Below, piece after piece: positions 20,794-31,611 of a DNA stretch of 64,000 bases (the first letter of the stretch is position 1; every line of letters begins with the position of its first letter). Under the pieces are notes generated by a model. That model had not been told where the DNA came from. It did not search any database and worked only from the letters and a program-made list of their open reading frames with translations. Source of the stretch: CAWGAJ01 sp963820545. GTDB lineage: Bacteria > Planctomycetota > Planctomycetia > Pirellulales > Thermoguttaceae. The translations under genes were made by a program, and so were the position numbers. Where the stretch lies: assembly GCA_963820545.1 (NCBI GenBank), contig CAWGAJ010000001.1, forward strand, positions 1,736,001-1,800,000, written 5' to 3'.

Positions 20794-22249
20794 ATGCCTC
20801 GACTTCTTGCCCTGGAATGGGACGGTTCTGAAGCGCGTCTAGCGGTGGCCTCCACGCGAGGCGACCAGGTGCTGATTGAACAGGCCTTCGCGGTCGAGTT
20901 GCATGCGCGCCAACCGGGGGCGGATAAATCGGAGGTGGACATTGGAGCGCGGCTCGCCGCGGCGCTGGCGGTTCGCGGGCTGGGCCGTTTGGATACGCTG
21001 GTCGCCATTGGCCGGACGAATATCGAATTACGTCAGCTTCTCTTGCCCCCGCCCCAGACGACGAATTGTCCGACCTGGTCCGCTTTCAGGCCATGCGCGA
21101 ATTCAACGAGTTCGACGAACAGTGGCTCTTGGATTTCATCCCCCTGGTTGATTCGCCCGACGAACCGCGCACCGTGCTGGCCGCCGCCATCGGTCCAGAG
21201 CTGGTGGCGCAGATTCAACAAACTTGTCAAGCGGCGGGACTTAAACCGCGGCGCTTGGTATTGCGGGCCTGCGCGGCGGCGTCGCTTTTGGCCCGCGCGG
21301 AGTCGGCCCGGCAGGACGAATTGCGCCTGCTCATAGATCTCCTCTCGGAGGAAGCCGACTTGACTGTGATGAGCGACGGCCGCGTGGTTTTTCTCCGCAC
21401 CACGCGCCTCGGCGGCGATCCGCCCCAGCCGCAAGTGCTGATGGGCGAGGTTCGCCGCACCATGGCCGCCGTGCAGAACCAACTCGGCGGGCGCAAGGTC
21501 GATTCGATCGTGCTTTGCGGGCGGGGCGCCCAACAGGCCGAATTGGCCCAACGCATCGAAAAAGAGCTGGCCGTGCCCACCGAACTATTCGATCCCTTCA
21601 AGGGATTGAATTTGGGCGAGGAACTGCGCTTCGCCCCGCCGGAACATCCCGGTCGGTTCGCCCCCTTGTTGGGTTTACTGCTGGCCGAACTGGAGCATAC
21701 GCCTCACGCGGTGGACTTTTTGCACCCCGCCGCCGCCAGGAACCGCCCCGCAAGTGGAAACGTTTTATACTGCCCGCCGCGGCCGCGGCAATTTTAATCG
21801 GGATCTTCCTTGCTTATCAAACTATTGCACGGCACAGTCTGCTCAGCGAAATCCAAGACAAGTCCGAACAGTTAAAAACATTGGAGCCTCTGCTGAAAAA
21901 GGGCGCCAATGTCCAAGAGGTTGTCGCCGCTATCGATAAATGGACCGTTTCCGACGTGTGTTTGTTGGATGAAATCGAGGAACTAAGTCGCGAATTCCCC
22001 CAGGCCAACGATGCCATGCTCACGAAACTTACCTTCGGCGGAAACGCCAATGGCGCTGAAGTAGGCCTCGACGGCCTGGCAAAGTCCGCCGCCACCATCG
22101 AAACCATGGAACAAGCTTTACGCGATCCCACGCGCCGGGTGATGGGCAAAAACAGCAGCGAAGACGGCACGCTCAAACCTTATTCCTGGCACTTCAGCGG
22201 GTCCTTGATGATCAATACTAATCCCCCGCCGCCAAACCACCAAAAGTAA
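20794..22249 (+). CDS. gspL: GspL/PilM-PilN-like assembly protein (two frameshifts)
   Basis: Three overlapping frames (20794-21336, 21066-21797, 21515-22249) join into one protein of about 485 residues. The first two thirds are an actin-like PilM/GspL cytoplasmic domain (start MPRLLALEWDGSEARLAVA; DSIVLCGRGAQQAELA). A basic run (RRRQEPPRKWKR) and a membrane helix (FILPAAAAAILIGIFLAY) follow, then a PilN-like periplasmic coiled coil. Both breaks fall where one base is missing from a C run: C4 at 21052-21055 (restored PPPPDDELSDL) and C4 at 21725-21728 (restored LHPRRRQEPP). The protein links the GspE ATPase to the envelope. Symbol by position and architecture. Confidence 0.8.
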
Positions 22250-22287
22250 TGCCCAAGGTATTTTTTACTCGCCCCTGAAAAAACCTC

Positions 22288-23195
22288 ATGGTCCTTAAAA
22301 AACGCGAAAAAATACTGGTTATTGCCGCCGCCGCGCTCTTGGGCGCGTTGGCTTTGTATTGGTTATGGCCCGCACAGGGAGAGTCGCTGGCGGAACTACG
22401 CGCAAACCGGAACAAACTGGCCGATGAGCTGGCGGATAAGAAAATCAAGGTCCAAAAGGCGAAAAAAGCCGCGGAGCGATTAAATCTCTGGCAGCATCGC
22501 GCCTTGCCCGCGGAATTGGAAACCGCTCAATCCCAGTATCAGAATTGGCTCCGCGAGTTGGTCTCACGCGGCAATTCCACAATTTTACTATCAGTACCGT
22601 GGAGACGCGTACAACCCGCGACGCGTACACGCTGTTTTCCTTTTCGATCAAGGGCGATGCCACGCTGGAACAGTTTACTCGCTTCCTCTATGATTTTTAT
22701 TCCGCCGGCCATTTGCACAAAATCTCCAAACTGACTATTACGCCCATTGAAAACTCCCGCTTGCTTCAATTGCTCATTACCGTCGAAGCCTTATCGCTGC
22801 CCGGCTCCACGCAAAAGGATAAACTTGCCGCCGCATCCAGCAAACGTCTGAAACTCGCCTCCTGGGACGACTATAAAAAAGTAATTGTCGGCCGAAATCT
22901 CTTCGCCCCTTATACGCCTCAATCAACTGCGGATAGCGACAAGGCCCGACGCGATGCGCAAAACTCCGATCCCGCGCGAGCCACCTATCTCACGGCCATC
23001 ATCGAGTCCAACGGCGCTGCCGAGGCCTGGTTGTATGTACAGCCCACCAACGAAACCTTCAAACTGCACGAAGGAGAGGAGTTTTCCGTGGGCTCGGTCC
23101 TCGGCAAGGTCAGCCGCATCGGACGCGGCGAAATCGAAATCGAAATCAATGGCCAGCGCCGCACGCTGAGCTACGGCGATACTTTGGCAATGTAA
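22288..23195 (+). CDS. GspM/PilO-like protein with C-terminal GspC/PilP-like domain (one frameshift)
   Basis: Two frames (22288-22734, 22545-23195) form one protein of about 300 residues. It has a short cytoplasmic N-terminus, one membrane helix (VIAAAALLGALALYWLWP), a coiled coil, a ferredoxin-like PilO/GspM fold (FSIKGDATLEQFTRFLYDFY...LTITPIENSRLLQLLITVEAL), and a C-terminal PilP/GspC-type homology domain (YLTAIIESNGAAEAWLYV...EFSVGSVLGKVSRI...NGQRRTLSYGDTL). The break near 22560 needs one added base. The C-terminal part suggests that this protein combines GspM and GspC functions and contacts the secretin. No secretin (gspD) gene is in the window. Confidence 0.72.
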
Positions 23196-23446
23196 TCCGC
23201 ACGCCGTAATTTGCGCGTCTTGTGCTGGCACTGCTAGCAGGCTCTCCTTTGTGGATAATAATCCTCCCGCCTTCTTAGGACAAATCTGTCTTGCCGGGGG
23301 ACGGATTTAAGGTTATCCTTTGCTTTCTTATTGGCCTTTGCATGGCCCCTGATCGAGGGCTACCAGGCGCAGGTCGGTTTTGCGCACTTCGCGCGGCAGT
23401 CGGAAAATCATTAACCAAACAAACATCGATCAAGTGAGGAAGTACG

Positions 23447-24106
23447 ATGGATCGTCCCTCTTTTCGCTTTGCAATCGTAGCGGCCTTGATTCTGTCGAGC
23501 GGGGCCTTTATTTCCAGCGGGGGTTGTCGCAGCGCCTTGGCCACGGCGGTATATCTGATCAATGGCAGTGAAGTCGAACCCGATTACGCCGGCTTGAAAG
23601 ATAAAAAAGTAGCCGTGGTTTGCCGTCCGCCGGTGGGAGTGCAATACGTAAATCCCAACGCCGGCCGGGATCTCGCTCAGCAAATGAGCAAATTACTCCA
23701 AGATCGCGTGCCGAAGGTCAAAGTCATCGATGCCCAGAAGGTGGCCAAATGGTGCGACGAGAACATGTGGGAAGAATATGTCGAGGTCGGCAAGGCCTTG
23801 AAGGCCGACGTGGTGGTCGGCGTGGAACTGGAGAACTTCAGCATCTATCAATCGCAAACCTTGTATCAAGGCAAGGCCAACGCCACGGTTCGGGTCTATG
23901 ATTGCCATAACGGCGGTAAGTTGGTGTTTGAAAAGATTCTTCCCCAGACCGTATATCCGCCCAATACTTTCGTGCAGACTTCCGAGATTCAGGAGCCTGA
24001 ATTCCGCCGCGAGTTCATGGGCGTGCTGGCCGACCAGATCGCCCGGCATTTTTATGGCCATGATCCCCATGCCGATTTAGCCCAGGATACAAATACCCTG
24101 CGCTAA
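23447..24106 (+). CDS. conserved planctomycete lipoprotein of unknown function
   Basis: 219 residues with a Shine-Dalgarno (GAGGAAG) before ATG. A signal peptide ends in a lipobox-like ISSGGC, so it is probably a lipoprotein. The body (KDKKVAVVCRPPVG, AQQMSKLLQDRVPKVKVID, EVGKALKADVVVGVELE, ATVRVYDCHNGGKLVFEK) resembles the alpha/beta fold of periplasmic proteins that assemble or stabilise envelope complexes, but I do not recognise a named family. It lies 250 bases after the secretion operon in the same direction and could be co-transcribed. Ends shortly before an intrinsic terminator. Confidence 0.7.
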   Translation: MDRPSFRFAIVAALILSSGAFISSGGCRSALATAVYLINGSEVEPDYAGLKDKKVAVVCRPPVGVQYVNPNAGRDLAQQMSKLLQDRVPKVKVIDAQKVAKWCDENMWEEYVEVGKALKADVVVGVELENFSIYQSQTLYQGKANATVRVYDCHNGGKLVFEKILPQTVYPPNTFVQTSEIQEPEFRREFMGVLADQIARHFYGHDPHADLAQDTNTLR

Positions 24107-24221
24107 AGGTCCGCTGGCCTCGTAAATCCTCAACTAACCGTACGCACTGGACGGGGATTTGCCGCTGAAATTGCCCCGCTAGGGCATCCGCTACCGGCAG
24201 AATCACTATTCTCGCCACCAA

Positions 24222-24245
24222 CCCCGCTTAGAGCGGGGGCTTTTT
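24222..24245 (+). terminator. rho-independent terminator
   Basis: Perfect 7-bp stem CCCCGCT / AGCGGGG with a three-base loop, followed by GC and five T residues. It lies 115 bases after the lipoprotein gene and probably ends the upstream transcription unit. Confidence 0.85.
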
Positions 24246-24361
24246 GCCCGTTCAGCTACCCCGCGATATTTGACTGAAGAAAAGCCCGCATTTAACATAA
24301 AAGCAGGGAACCGTGTGGCTTTTGCTTGGCAGTATCCCATTATCGGCAAGGAAACATCCTC

Positions 24362-25408
24362 ATGGCCAGGACAAAAAGGGCGCCGGATAGGCAATTAATC
24401 GCGGCAACGATTCGTGCTCGGAAAATTTCTGCGGCGGTTTTTTTGCTTTTTGCTGCATTCTCCCTGACGCTCTTCGCCGCCCCGGCCGATTACTCCGCCA
24501 AAAAAACCGATTCTTCCGCCAAGAGCGGCGCTGAAGAAGAGCTCCCCAAACCCGAAGACGTCACGCTCACCACCGCCGACGGCTTGCGCTTGGTGCTGAC
24601 TTATTATCCCGGCGCCAAAGGCAAACAATCCATTCCGCTGGTGTTGTTGCACGCCTGGAAGCGCAACCGCACGGACTATACCAAAGATTTGGCGCCGTTC
24701 CTCCAAGGCAAAGGTTACGCGGTGGTGGTGCCCGATCTGCGCGGTCACGGCGATAGCACCCGATTGATCAACGCCCTGGGCAAGGAGGAAACGCTCAACG
24801 CGGCCGCGATGCCGCAAAATCAATTCGCCTTGATGGTTACGCAGGATATGAAGGCCGTCAAGGAATTCCTCTGGGAACGCAATAATTACGGTGAACTGAA
24901 CTTGGACAAACTTTGTCTGGTGGGCGCGGAAATGGGCGCCTCAATCGCCTTGGATTTCGCCCTCTACGACGCCGAGGGCTACGAGCAACGCACGCCCGTT
25001 TACGGACCCTTACAACTCGGCCGTTTCGTTAAAGCCCTGGTGCTGATTTCGCCGGAGATCTCCTTCAAAGGATTGTCTCTGCGCCCAGCCATGAAGAATC
25101 CGGCGGTGCGCGGCGAAATCTCCATCCTCATCTTTGCCGGTAAAAAAGACGAACGGGCGTTGGACGAAGCCAAACGCGTTTATGCCCTTTTCGAACGCGA
25201 CCACCCCAAACCCGATCCCGATAAAAAGGCCGAACAACAGTCCCTCTTCTTGTCCCTGCCGGATACCAATCTGCAAGGAGCGAATATCTTCGCCGAGAAA
25301 AAACTCAAGGCCGATGAAATCCTGGCCGCGTTTGTCAATCTCCGCCTCGAAAAAAATGATGCCGCCAGAACCTGGGTCTGGAAAGAACGCAAACTCCCCC
25401 ATCAGTAA
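24362..25408 (+). CDS. secreted alpha/beta-hydrolase fold protein lacking the nucleophilic serine
   Basis: ATG 24362 is preceded by AAGGAAA. 348 residues with a signal peptide (ISAAVFLLFAAFSLTLFAA) and an alpha/beta-hydrolase core: VLLHAWKRNRTDY, VVVPDLRGHGDSTR and the nucleophile elbow region LVGAEMGASIALDF. The elbow should read G-x-S-x-G but reads G-A-E-M-G (Glu codon at 24929-24931). The usual catalytic His region near the C-terminus (DTNLQGANIF) also lacks His. It is therefore probably not a serine hydrolase; a binding or scaffolding role is possible. Confidence 0.78.
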   Translation: MARTKRAPDRQLIAATIRARKISAAVFLLFAAFSLTLFAAPADYSAKKTDSSAKSGAEEELPKPEDVTLTTADGLRLVLTYYPGAKGKQSIPLVLLHAWKRNRTDYTKDLAPFLQGKGYAVVVPDLRGHGDSTRLINALGKEETLNAAAMPQNQFALMVTQDMKAVKEFLWERNNYGELNLDKLCLVGAEMGASIALDFALYDAEGYEQRTPVYGPLQLGRFVKALVLISPEISFKGLSLRPAMKNPAVRGEISILIFAGKKDERALDEAKRVYALFERDHPKPDPDKKAEQQSLFLSLPDTNLQGANIFAEKKLKADEILAAFVNLRLEKNDAARTWVWKERKLPHQ

Positions 25409-25521
25409 AAACAGGATGAAGGATGAGGGATGAATTCAGAAAGCTGACTGCTGAACGCTGACTTCTAAAAGGAAACAACTTGCGCTTTCGTCATAACTAT
25501 CTACTACCTACCATCTACCAC
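25409..25521 (+). repeat. oriented low-complexity spacer array (GGATGA, CTGAACGCTGA, CTACCTACC words)
   Basis: After the hydrolase stop come GGATGAAGGATGAGGGATGA words, then GCTGACTGCTGAACGCTGA words, then a pyrimidine/A-rich CTACCTACCATCTACCACC part. Same order of modules as the spacers at 35091-35252 and, on the other strand, 42644-42802. Here it separates two convergent genes. Confidence 0.55.
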
Positions 25522-26087
25522 CTACCATTTACTCTTTTGCAGCGAGGGTGGGATTTTCAGCTCCCCGCCGATGGGCAGTAGTCTCGGATCGTTTAGCACA
25601 TCCCGGTTCAGCTCGAAGATTTCCCTTGCTCGGTCAGGCGAGCCCAAATAGCGCTGGGCTAGATCACGGAGTGTATCGCCATCGACGATCTTATGAACCA
25701 GCGGCCCATCCGCCTGGCGGGCCACGACCGGCATCAGATTCAGGGGCATTCCCCATGCGCGGAGTTCATCGTGGGGCCAAGGGGATAACTAGGCGGTAAA
25801 TTGGGCACCGGCTGCGGCGGGTCCAGCGGCGTAAGGATGGTCGGCCCACTGGTAGGCTCAACCAAGACGGTGGATATTTCTCCCGCCACTTTTTGGGAAA
25901 CACTTGCCGACGCCTGAGAAGGCGCGGAAAGCACTGCTTGCTGACGATGCTGCAAAGAAAGCGGACTGTTTAATTCAGAGATTACCGCGGGACGTGGGGA
26001 TAAGATCGGCCGAAAAATAGTGGCCATAAACATTCCGCCCAAGAGGACGCTGATCGCCAAAGCCACTTTTACTGCCGGATCGTTCAT
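25522..26087 (-). CDS. membrane-anchored LysM-domain protein (one frameshift)
   Basis: Two minus-strand frames (26087-25740 and 25749-25522) form one protein of about 190 residues. It has an N-terminal membrane anchor (VKVALAISVLLGGMFMATIF), a Pro/Ser-rich linker, then a C-terminal LysM domain (HKIVDGDTLRDLAQRYLG...FELNRDVLNDPRLLPIGGELKIP). The break is at a G4 run on the plus strand (25781-25784); one extra base restores SYPPWPHDELRAWG. LysM domains bind peptidoglycan-type polymers. It faces the hydrolase gene convergently and has no obvious operon partner. Confidence 0.8.
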
Positions 26088-26428
26088 GCTTCGACCCAGT
26101 TTGCTGTTGACCTGAATAATCCCTGACCTCCTTGCAGGGCAAACCCGCGTAATGAATGCGGCCCGCTTCTCCGGCCGTTTCTCTGGCCTTCAGAAGCGTT
26201 CCGTTATTCCAATATCGGGGTAAAACAGCGTGATAATCAGAGAACCAGGCCAAAGTTGGCTTGTTACGCCGCCAGGCGTGGCGCTCCTAGCGACTCTGGC
26301 GACGATGCGGCGGCCGGTCGCGAAAACCTTGCCAGCCGTGCGGAATATGACAATTACATGGATTAATGTGCCGTGCGCAGCACTTCCGCAACCGAAGGTA
26401 TTTACAATTCAGTACGATCCACTAACCA
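26088..26428. other. intergenic region, no gene seen
   Basis: The open frames here are short and lack ribosome-binding sites. The left part should contain the promoter of the LysM gene; the right end holds CCACTAACC/TTCACTAACCAC words of the spacer-array type, and these run into the last codons of the permease gene. Confidence 0.4.
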
Positions 26429-27885
26429 TTATTCACTAACCACTTTTTCACTTTCCCAACCCAACTTGGCCAGCCCGTAATAAAGTAAGAATCCCACCAG
26501 GAACGCGGCCAGCGGTGGAGTCAAAATCATTCCCCGGCAATTGGTTAAAGCAGGAACATAATTTGCCGCCATATTGAATGCTCCCACGGCAAAACCAACG
26601 ATCCACGAAATCCATCCCGCCGGATTAAATCCTGCCGCGGCCCGGCCCATTTCCTGCCGGAAAGCAGATAGTCGGCGACCATCGCTCCACAAACCGGACC
26701 AAACAAAGCGCCGATAAGATTGAATACGTCAATGGCATTCCCCGCCCAGCCGGTCACAGCCAGGACGATCGCCGCGAAAGTGCCGATGCCGCAGGACACC
26801 AACGGATTGACCTTTGGCAAAGTGGTTTTAAAGCTATTGGCCGCTATGAACGACGAAAAACATGCCGGGGGGAAGGCCGCGATAGCCAAGAGATACCAGA
26901 GTATCGCCGCCGTTTTCTCGCCCACCACGCTTGACATCAAGGCGGTGGTTTGCAGGGCGGCGGGATCGGCCGCCTTGCCTAATCCATGAATACCCGCGAC
27001 GATCAATAACGACAAACCGCCGGCAAAGATTATCGCGCCGGCAATTCCCGTCAGCCCGCCGAGTTGTACGTCTTTAGCGTGGCGATTATTCATGCCGAAA
27101 TCGCAACCGGCGGCCCCGGCCGTGGCAAAAAATCCCACCACATAAGTGCATAATAATGCGATCACTCCGGTAACCGACAATGCTTCTTGGGGATAAACTG
27201 TAATCACATTCCCTCCCGTATCTTTGACGTCAACTGCAAGTTTGAAACTTGCGTCAACCAGAGCTTGTTGATCGAATTTACCGATGCCGCCTAGGGTGGC
27301 TACGGTAAGGATGATCAAGATGACAAAGGGGATCAGCGGGAGAAAAGTGGCCACTTTGGCCACGTATTGAAGCCCTTTAAGCCCCAAAAAAACCGCTGCG
27401 GTCGACCAGATAATTGCGACTATGGCATGCGGCAGCGTACCGGCGCCGTAACCGAACGGCGCACACAATAAAATTCCGGCAAAGTATGCGTTTACCGCCA
27501 GCCAGCAGAATTGTAACACTCCCATTAAAAAGCCCGGCATCAGAAATCCACCCTGCACGCCATAAGTCGATGTCCCTACGATGTATAGTGGTAATCCGGT
27601 CTTCATGCCGAGCATACCCGGCACTAAGTAAAAAAGGAAATGACAAATTAAAGCGGCAATAATCAACCCCAGAAAAGCTGTCCCTAATCCTTGAGCTAAC
27701 GTACCTCCCGCAAAGGCACTATAAGGATATCCTTTCTCTAGGACGCTACCGACGGGAACCTCGTGCCAAAATACAAACCACAGCATGATACCCGCGTAGG
27801 TCTGAGCCGTGTTTTTATACCATGCGGCGCGATTGGCCTGGGGTACAGGTTTGGCTGAAGTCACATAAGATGGTAAAGACGACAT
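26429..27885 (-). CDS. NCS1-family cytosine/purine-type permease (one frameshift)
   Basis: The main frame (27885-26545) encodes about ten membrane helices; the last part continues in another frame to 26429 (KWGRAAAGFNPAGWISW...LTPPLAAFLVGFLLYYGLAK), for about 484 residues. One base missing from a short run at 26646-26648 explains the break. Motifs such as WHEVPVGSV, GSTYGVQGGFLMP-like and GCDFGMNNRHAKDV fit NCS1 nucleobase:cation symporters. Substrate unknown. Start is supported by GGAGGAG seven bases upstream. It is a single gene, with a REP-like element lying behind its 5' end. Confidence 0.85.
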
Positions 27886-27938
27886 CTATTTTCTCCTCCA
27901 ATAAGTCCGGTGGGGAAATCAACCGCCATCTTTAGAGT

Positions 27939-27990
27939 CCCCTCTCCGGGCACCACGCAGTGGTCGGGGAGAGGTTTAGGGTGAGGGCAA
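27939..27990 (+). repeat. REP-like element copy 2
   Basis: Matches the 17388-17439 copy over 52 bases apart from one base (GAGAGGTTTAGGG instead of GAGAGGGTTAGGG). Lies upstream of the divergent permease gene. Confidence 0.8.
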
Positions 27991-28375
27991 TTAAGCAACT
28001 GTAATTATTCTGGAACTAGTTTTGGGTAGACTCTTAACATCTCAAGAAGGCAATTCTTCTGAAAGCGATGCTTGCTAGCAGTGATCGTCAAAAAGTATAT
28101 CTATTACCTTATGCTTGTAAATCAGTTTCAGGCCAAATGTCGGGGAAACTAGCCTTGACCCCAATGGCCTTACCAGAGTACCATATCCTGCCCATTTTAT
28201 ATTTCATGGAGAAACTATCAGCCGTTTTTCACGTATATCTTATTGTTGATTATTGAAATAAACTGAGAGCAAGTGGTGTTTACTGCGGATTGCTGTCCAC
28301 CGTCCACAGCCCACTGTCCACTATCCTAACCATCATCCACTAAACCAAGGAGGGTTTCTTGTCATTGTTGGTCGA
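27991..28375. other. intergenic region ending in a CCACTGTCC-type array
   Basis: No supported gene; a 62-codon frame at 28068-28256 has no ribosome-binding site and no family resemblance. At about 28285-28342 lies a run of GTCCACCGTCC, CCACTGTCCACT and CATCATCCAC words, the third module of the spacer array, directly before a strong AAGGAGGG (28347-28354). Confidence 0.5.
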
Positions 28376-31300
28376 TTGATCAACTTTTGCTGGTTCTTCT
28401 TCAAGTGGGGACTGGTTCTTTGTGCTATCGGCGCCGCGGCGGCAGTGCCTTACTTTTACCGTCGAGTAGACGAAGAGATTCGCCGTCGCATCGAGGCCAA
28501 ATTCGCCCAGCATTACCCCGGCTTGAAGGTTACCGTCGGTTCCGCCGAGTTGGTCTCGGGCCAAGGGATCAAGGTCCGCGATCTGTCGATCGTGGAGCCG
28601 GGAGCGCAAGGACCGCGCGCCGAGTTGGCCAATTTCGAGGAATTGTTTCTGGCATGTCAAACCGACGTGAAAGAGCTGATTTGCCGTGATCCGCTGATCA
28701 CTCACGTCACCATCCGCCGGCCCACGGTGCGCGTTACGCGCCGCTCTGACGGCACTTGGAGCGCGGCCCGGCTGTTGCCTCTGCCGCGCATTGGCAACCA
28801 GTCGCCGGAGGTCACGATCGAAAACGGCACAATCGAGATTTTCGATCCCCTGAAAAGTCCTACCGGCACCATGACCTTGCGCGACGTCAATTTGACAATC
28901 AGTGCCGCGACCCTCTCCTCCTCCAACGCCGCGGCGGTTCCCACGCGGAGCCTGCAAGGAATGCTCAACGGCGATCATTTTCGCCGCGTGGAATTTCGCG
29001 GCGCAGTCGAAGCTTTCGGTTCGGCCTGTTCCTTAAGCGGCGAAGTGGAAGGTTTGGAAGTTTCGCCTGATTTGCTCGAATCCTTGCCCGAACCGCTGGC
29101 CGCAAAATTGGCCGCGCTGGGCGAACTCCGCGCCGAAGGACGCATGAATTTTGAACTGACCTACAATCCCCACGCCCCGCAGCCGCTGCAGGTTTCAGGT
29201 TTCCGGGCAGTTGGCCAGCGGCCGGATCAACAACGCCCGCTTTCCTCATCCCTTGACCGACATGCGGATCGTCTTTCACGCCGACAACGGCGGAGTGGTT
29301 ATCGACGAACTCACCGCCCGCTGCAATCAGGCTAAGCTCCGCATGAACTATCGGCAGTCGGGCTTTCAGCCCAACAGCCCCGTGTCGCTTGCAGGCCGAA
29401 ATCCGCCAATTGGAACTGGACCGCCAATTGCTCGGCGTCCTGCCCCAGTCGCTGCAAGACCAATGGTACAAGTACCGGCCCATCGGCGAAATCGATGCCG
29501 ACGTGCGCCTCGAATTCGACGGTCAGACCTGGCGCCGGAACTCTCCTTGCGCTGTTTGAACGTCTCCTTCACGCATTATAAATTCCCCTACCGAGTCGAA
29601 CACGGCAAAGGCTCGCTTGGAACTGAAAAACGATCTGCTTACTTTGAACGTCACCGCCTACAGCGGCAGCCAGCCCGTGCGCATGACCGCCGAGGTGGCC
29701 CGGCCGCTTAACGGTCCGACGGGCTGGTTCGAGGCCAAAGGCGATGATATTCAGATCGAGCAGGCTCTTATCCAGGCCTTGCCTGAAAAATCTCGCGAAG
29801 TCGCCCAGTCGCTCGATCCCCGCGGAACCGTTAATTTTTATTATCGCTGCTGGCGCGACGTCTCCAACCAACCCATGCACCAGCATCTGCTGCTCAGCGC
29901 CAACCGCTGTTCGATCCGCTACGCCAAATTTCCTTATCCCCTTAGCAACATTCGCGGGCAATTGGAAATGTTCGACCATCACTGGACCTTCCGCAACCTG
30001 GAGGGCGTGAACGACGCCGCCCGCGTCACCGGCCAAGGACATCTCACGCCCACGCTCCAGGGAAACGAGCTGGTATTGCTGCTGGCGGGCAAAGACGTGC
30101 CCCTCGAAGAAGAACTCCGCGATGCCCTGACGCCCAACATTCGGCAGGTCTGGCACGATCTGAAACCGCGCGGAATGGTCGATCTTACGGCAAAGGTCCG
30201 TTACTTATCGGAGAGTAAACAGCTTAGCATCGACGTGCGCAGTCCAGCCGCAAAGCGAAACCGCTTCCGTCGAGCCGGTGCATTTCCCCTATCGCCTGGA
30301 TAAACTGCAAGGCGTGCTGCTGTATCACGACGGGCATGTCACCCTGGAACGCTGCAAAGCCGAACATGGAGCGGTGAAAATTTCCACCGAGGGTTATTGC
30401 GACTTTCTTCCCGAGGGCGGCTGGAACATGCACTTTGCCGGACTCACGGTCGACCGGCTGCATCCGGACCGCGATTTGATCCAGGCCCTGCCCGAACGTC
30501 TGAAAAAGGCCGTGCTCGCGCTCAGTCCCAGCGGCCCGATCAATCTCCGCGGCAATCTCGATCTGATCCATGACGGCCGGCCGGGCGAGCCTTTGCGCTC
30601 GCAGTGGGACTTGCGCCTGGGAATGATGCAAGGCGCCGTGCAATGCGGCGTGAAGTTGGAAAACATCCACGGTAGCGTAACGCTCTTGGGCAAGTTCGAC
30701 GGCCAAAAATTCCTTTCCCGGGGAGAGCTCACCCTCGACTCGCTCAACTATAAAGACTATCAATTCACGCACCTGCTGGGTCCCGTCTGGATCGACGACC
30801 AACGCGTCCTGCTTGGCGCCTGGGTCGATCGCCCTGCGGAAAAAACCCTCCCGGCCGAGGCTTCCACCGCGCCGCCATCGCCCCGCTCAATCACCGCCAG
30901 TCTCTTCGGCGGCACGATCTACGGCGACGGCTGGGTGGCCTTGGAGCCCGAGCCTCGTTACGGACTAAGCGCCACACTCGCCCACGCCGATCTCGCCCGC
31001 CTGGCCCAGGAAGTCATGGACGGCAAGCAGAATTTGCAAGGCAAAATCATGGCCAACATCGAATTGCAGGGCGCCGGCGCCAGCCGCAATGCCATGTCCG
31101 GACGCGGTTCGGTGCGGCTCTCCGACGCCGACGTCTACGAGTTACCGGTGATGATCTCGTTGTTAAAAATCCTCAGCATCCGCGCGCCCAACCGCAATGC
31201 CTTCAGCACCAGTTCCATGGATTACCGCGTTGAAGGCGAGCACATCTACTTCGACCGCATCGACTTCAACGGCGACGCCATCAGCCTGCTGGGCAAAGGC

Positions 31301-31516
31301 GAAATGGATTTCCAGTCTAACATCCGCCTGAAGTTCCATGCCATTGTCGGCCGTGGCGAATTGGACGTGCCCATCGTTAAACAAATCTATCGCGGGGCCA
31401 GCCAGCAAATCCTCCAGATCCACGTCGACGGCACCCTGCAAAATCCCGAAACCCGCAAAGAAGCCTTCCCCGTGGTCAATCAAGCCCTGCAACAGTTGCA
31501 GAACAATCGGAATTAG
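28376..31516 (+). CDS. large AsmA/YhdP-like envelope protein (at least five indels)
   Basis: Four frames (28376-29335, 29211-29711, 29617-30303, 30278-31516) join into one protein of about 1040 residues. It has one N-terminal membrane helix (WGLVLCAIGAAAAVPYFY) followed by repetitive beta-rich AsmA-like sequence, ending with a typical AsmA_2/DUF3971-type C-terminal part (MSGRGSVRLSDADVYELPVM...YRVEGEHIYFDRIDFNGDAISLLGKGEMDF). Such proteins span the periplasm and are linked to lipid transport. The inferred indels are a 7-bp tandem duplication (29189-29202), extra t near 29389, missing c near 29535, extra t near 29617 and extra c near 30244. AAGGAGGG sits 22 bases before the first in-frame TTG, so a further indel at the start is likely. 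Confidence 0.75.
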
Positions 31517-31611
31517 CGGAGAGTGGTGAGTGTAGTGTGGAGCGTTTGTTTAGCCGCGACCCGTAGGGGAGCGAGATCACAATTAAATACGTCTTCTATC
31601 CCTGCCCGCTC

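Noticed and set aside
28068..28256. 62-codon ORF in the permease/AsmA spacer
   Set aside because: No ribosome-binding site or family resemblance; lies between repeats in non-coding-looking sequence.
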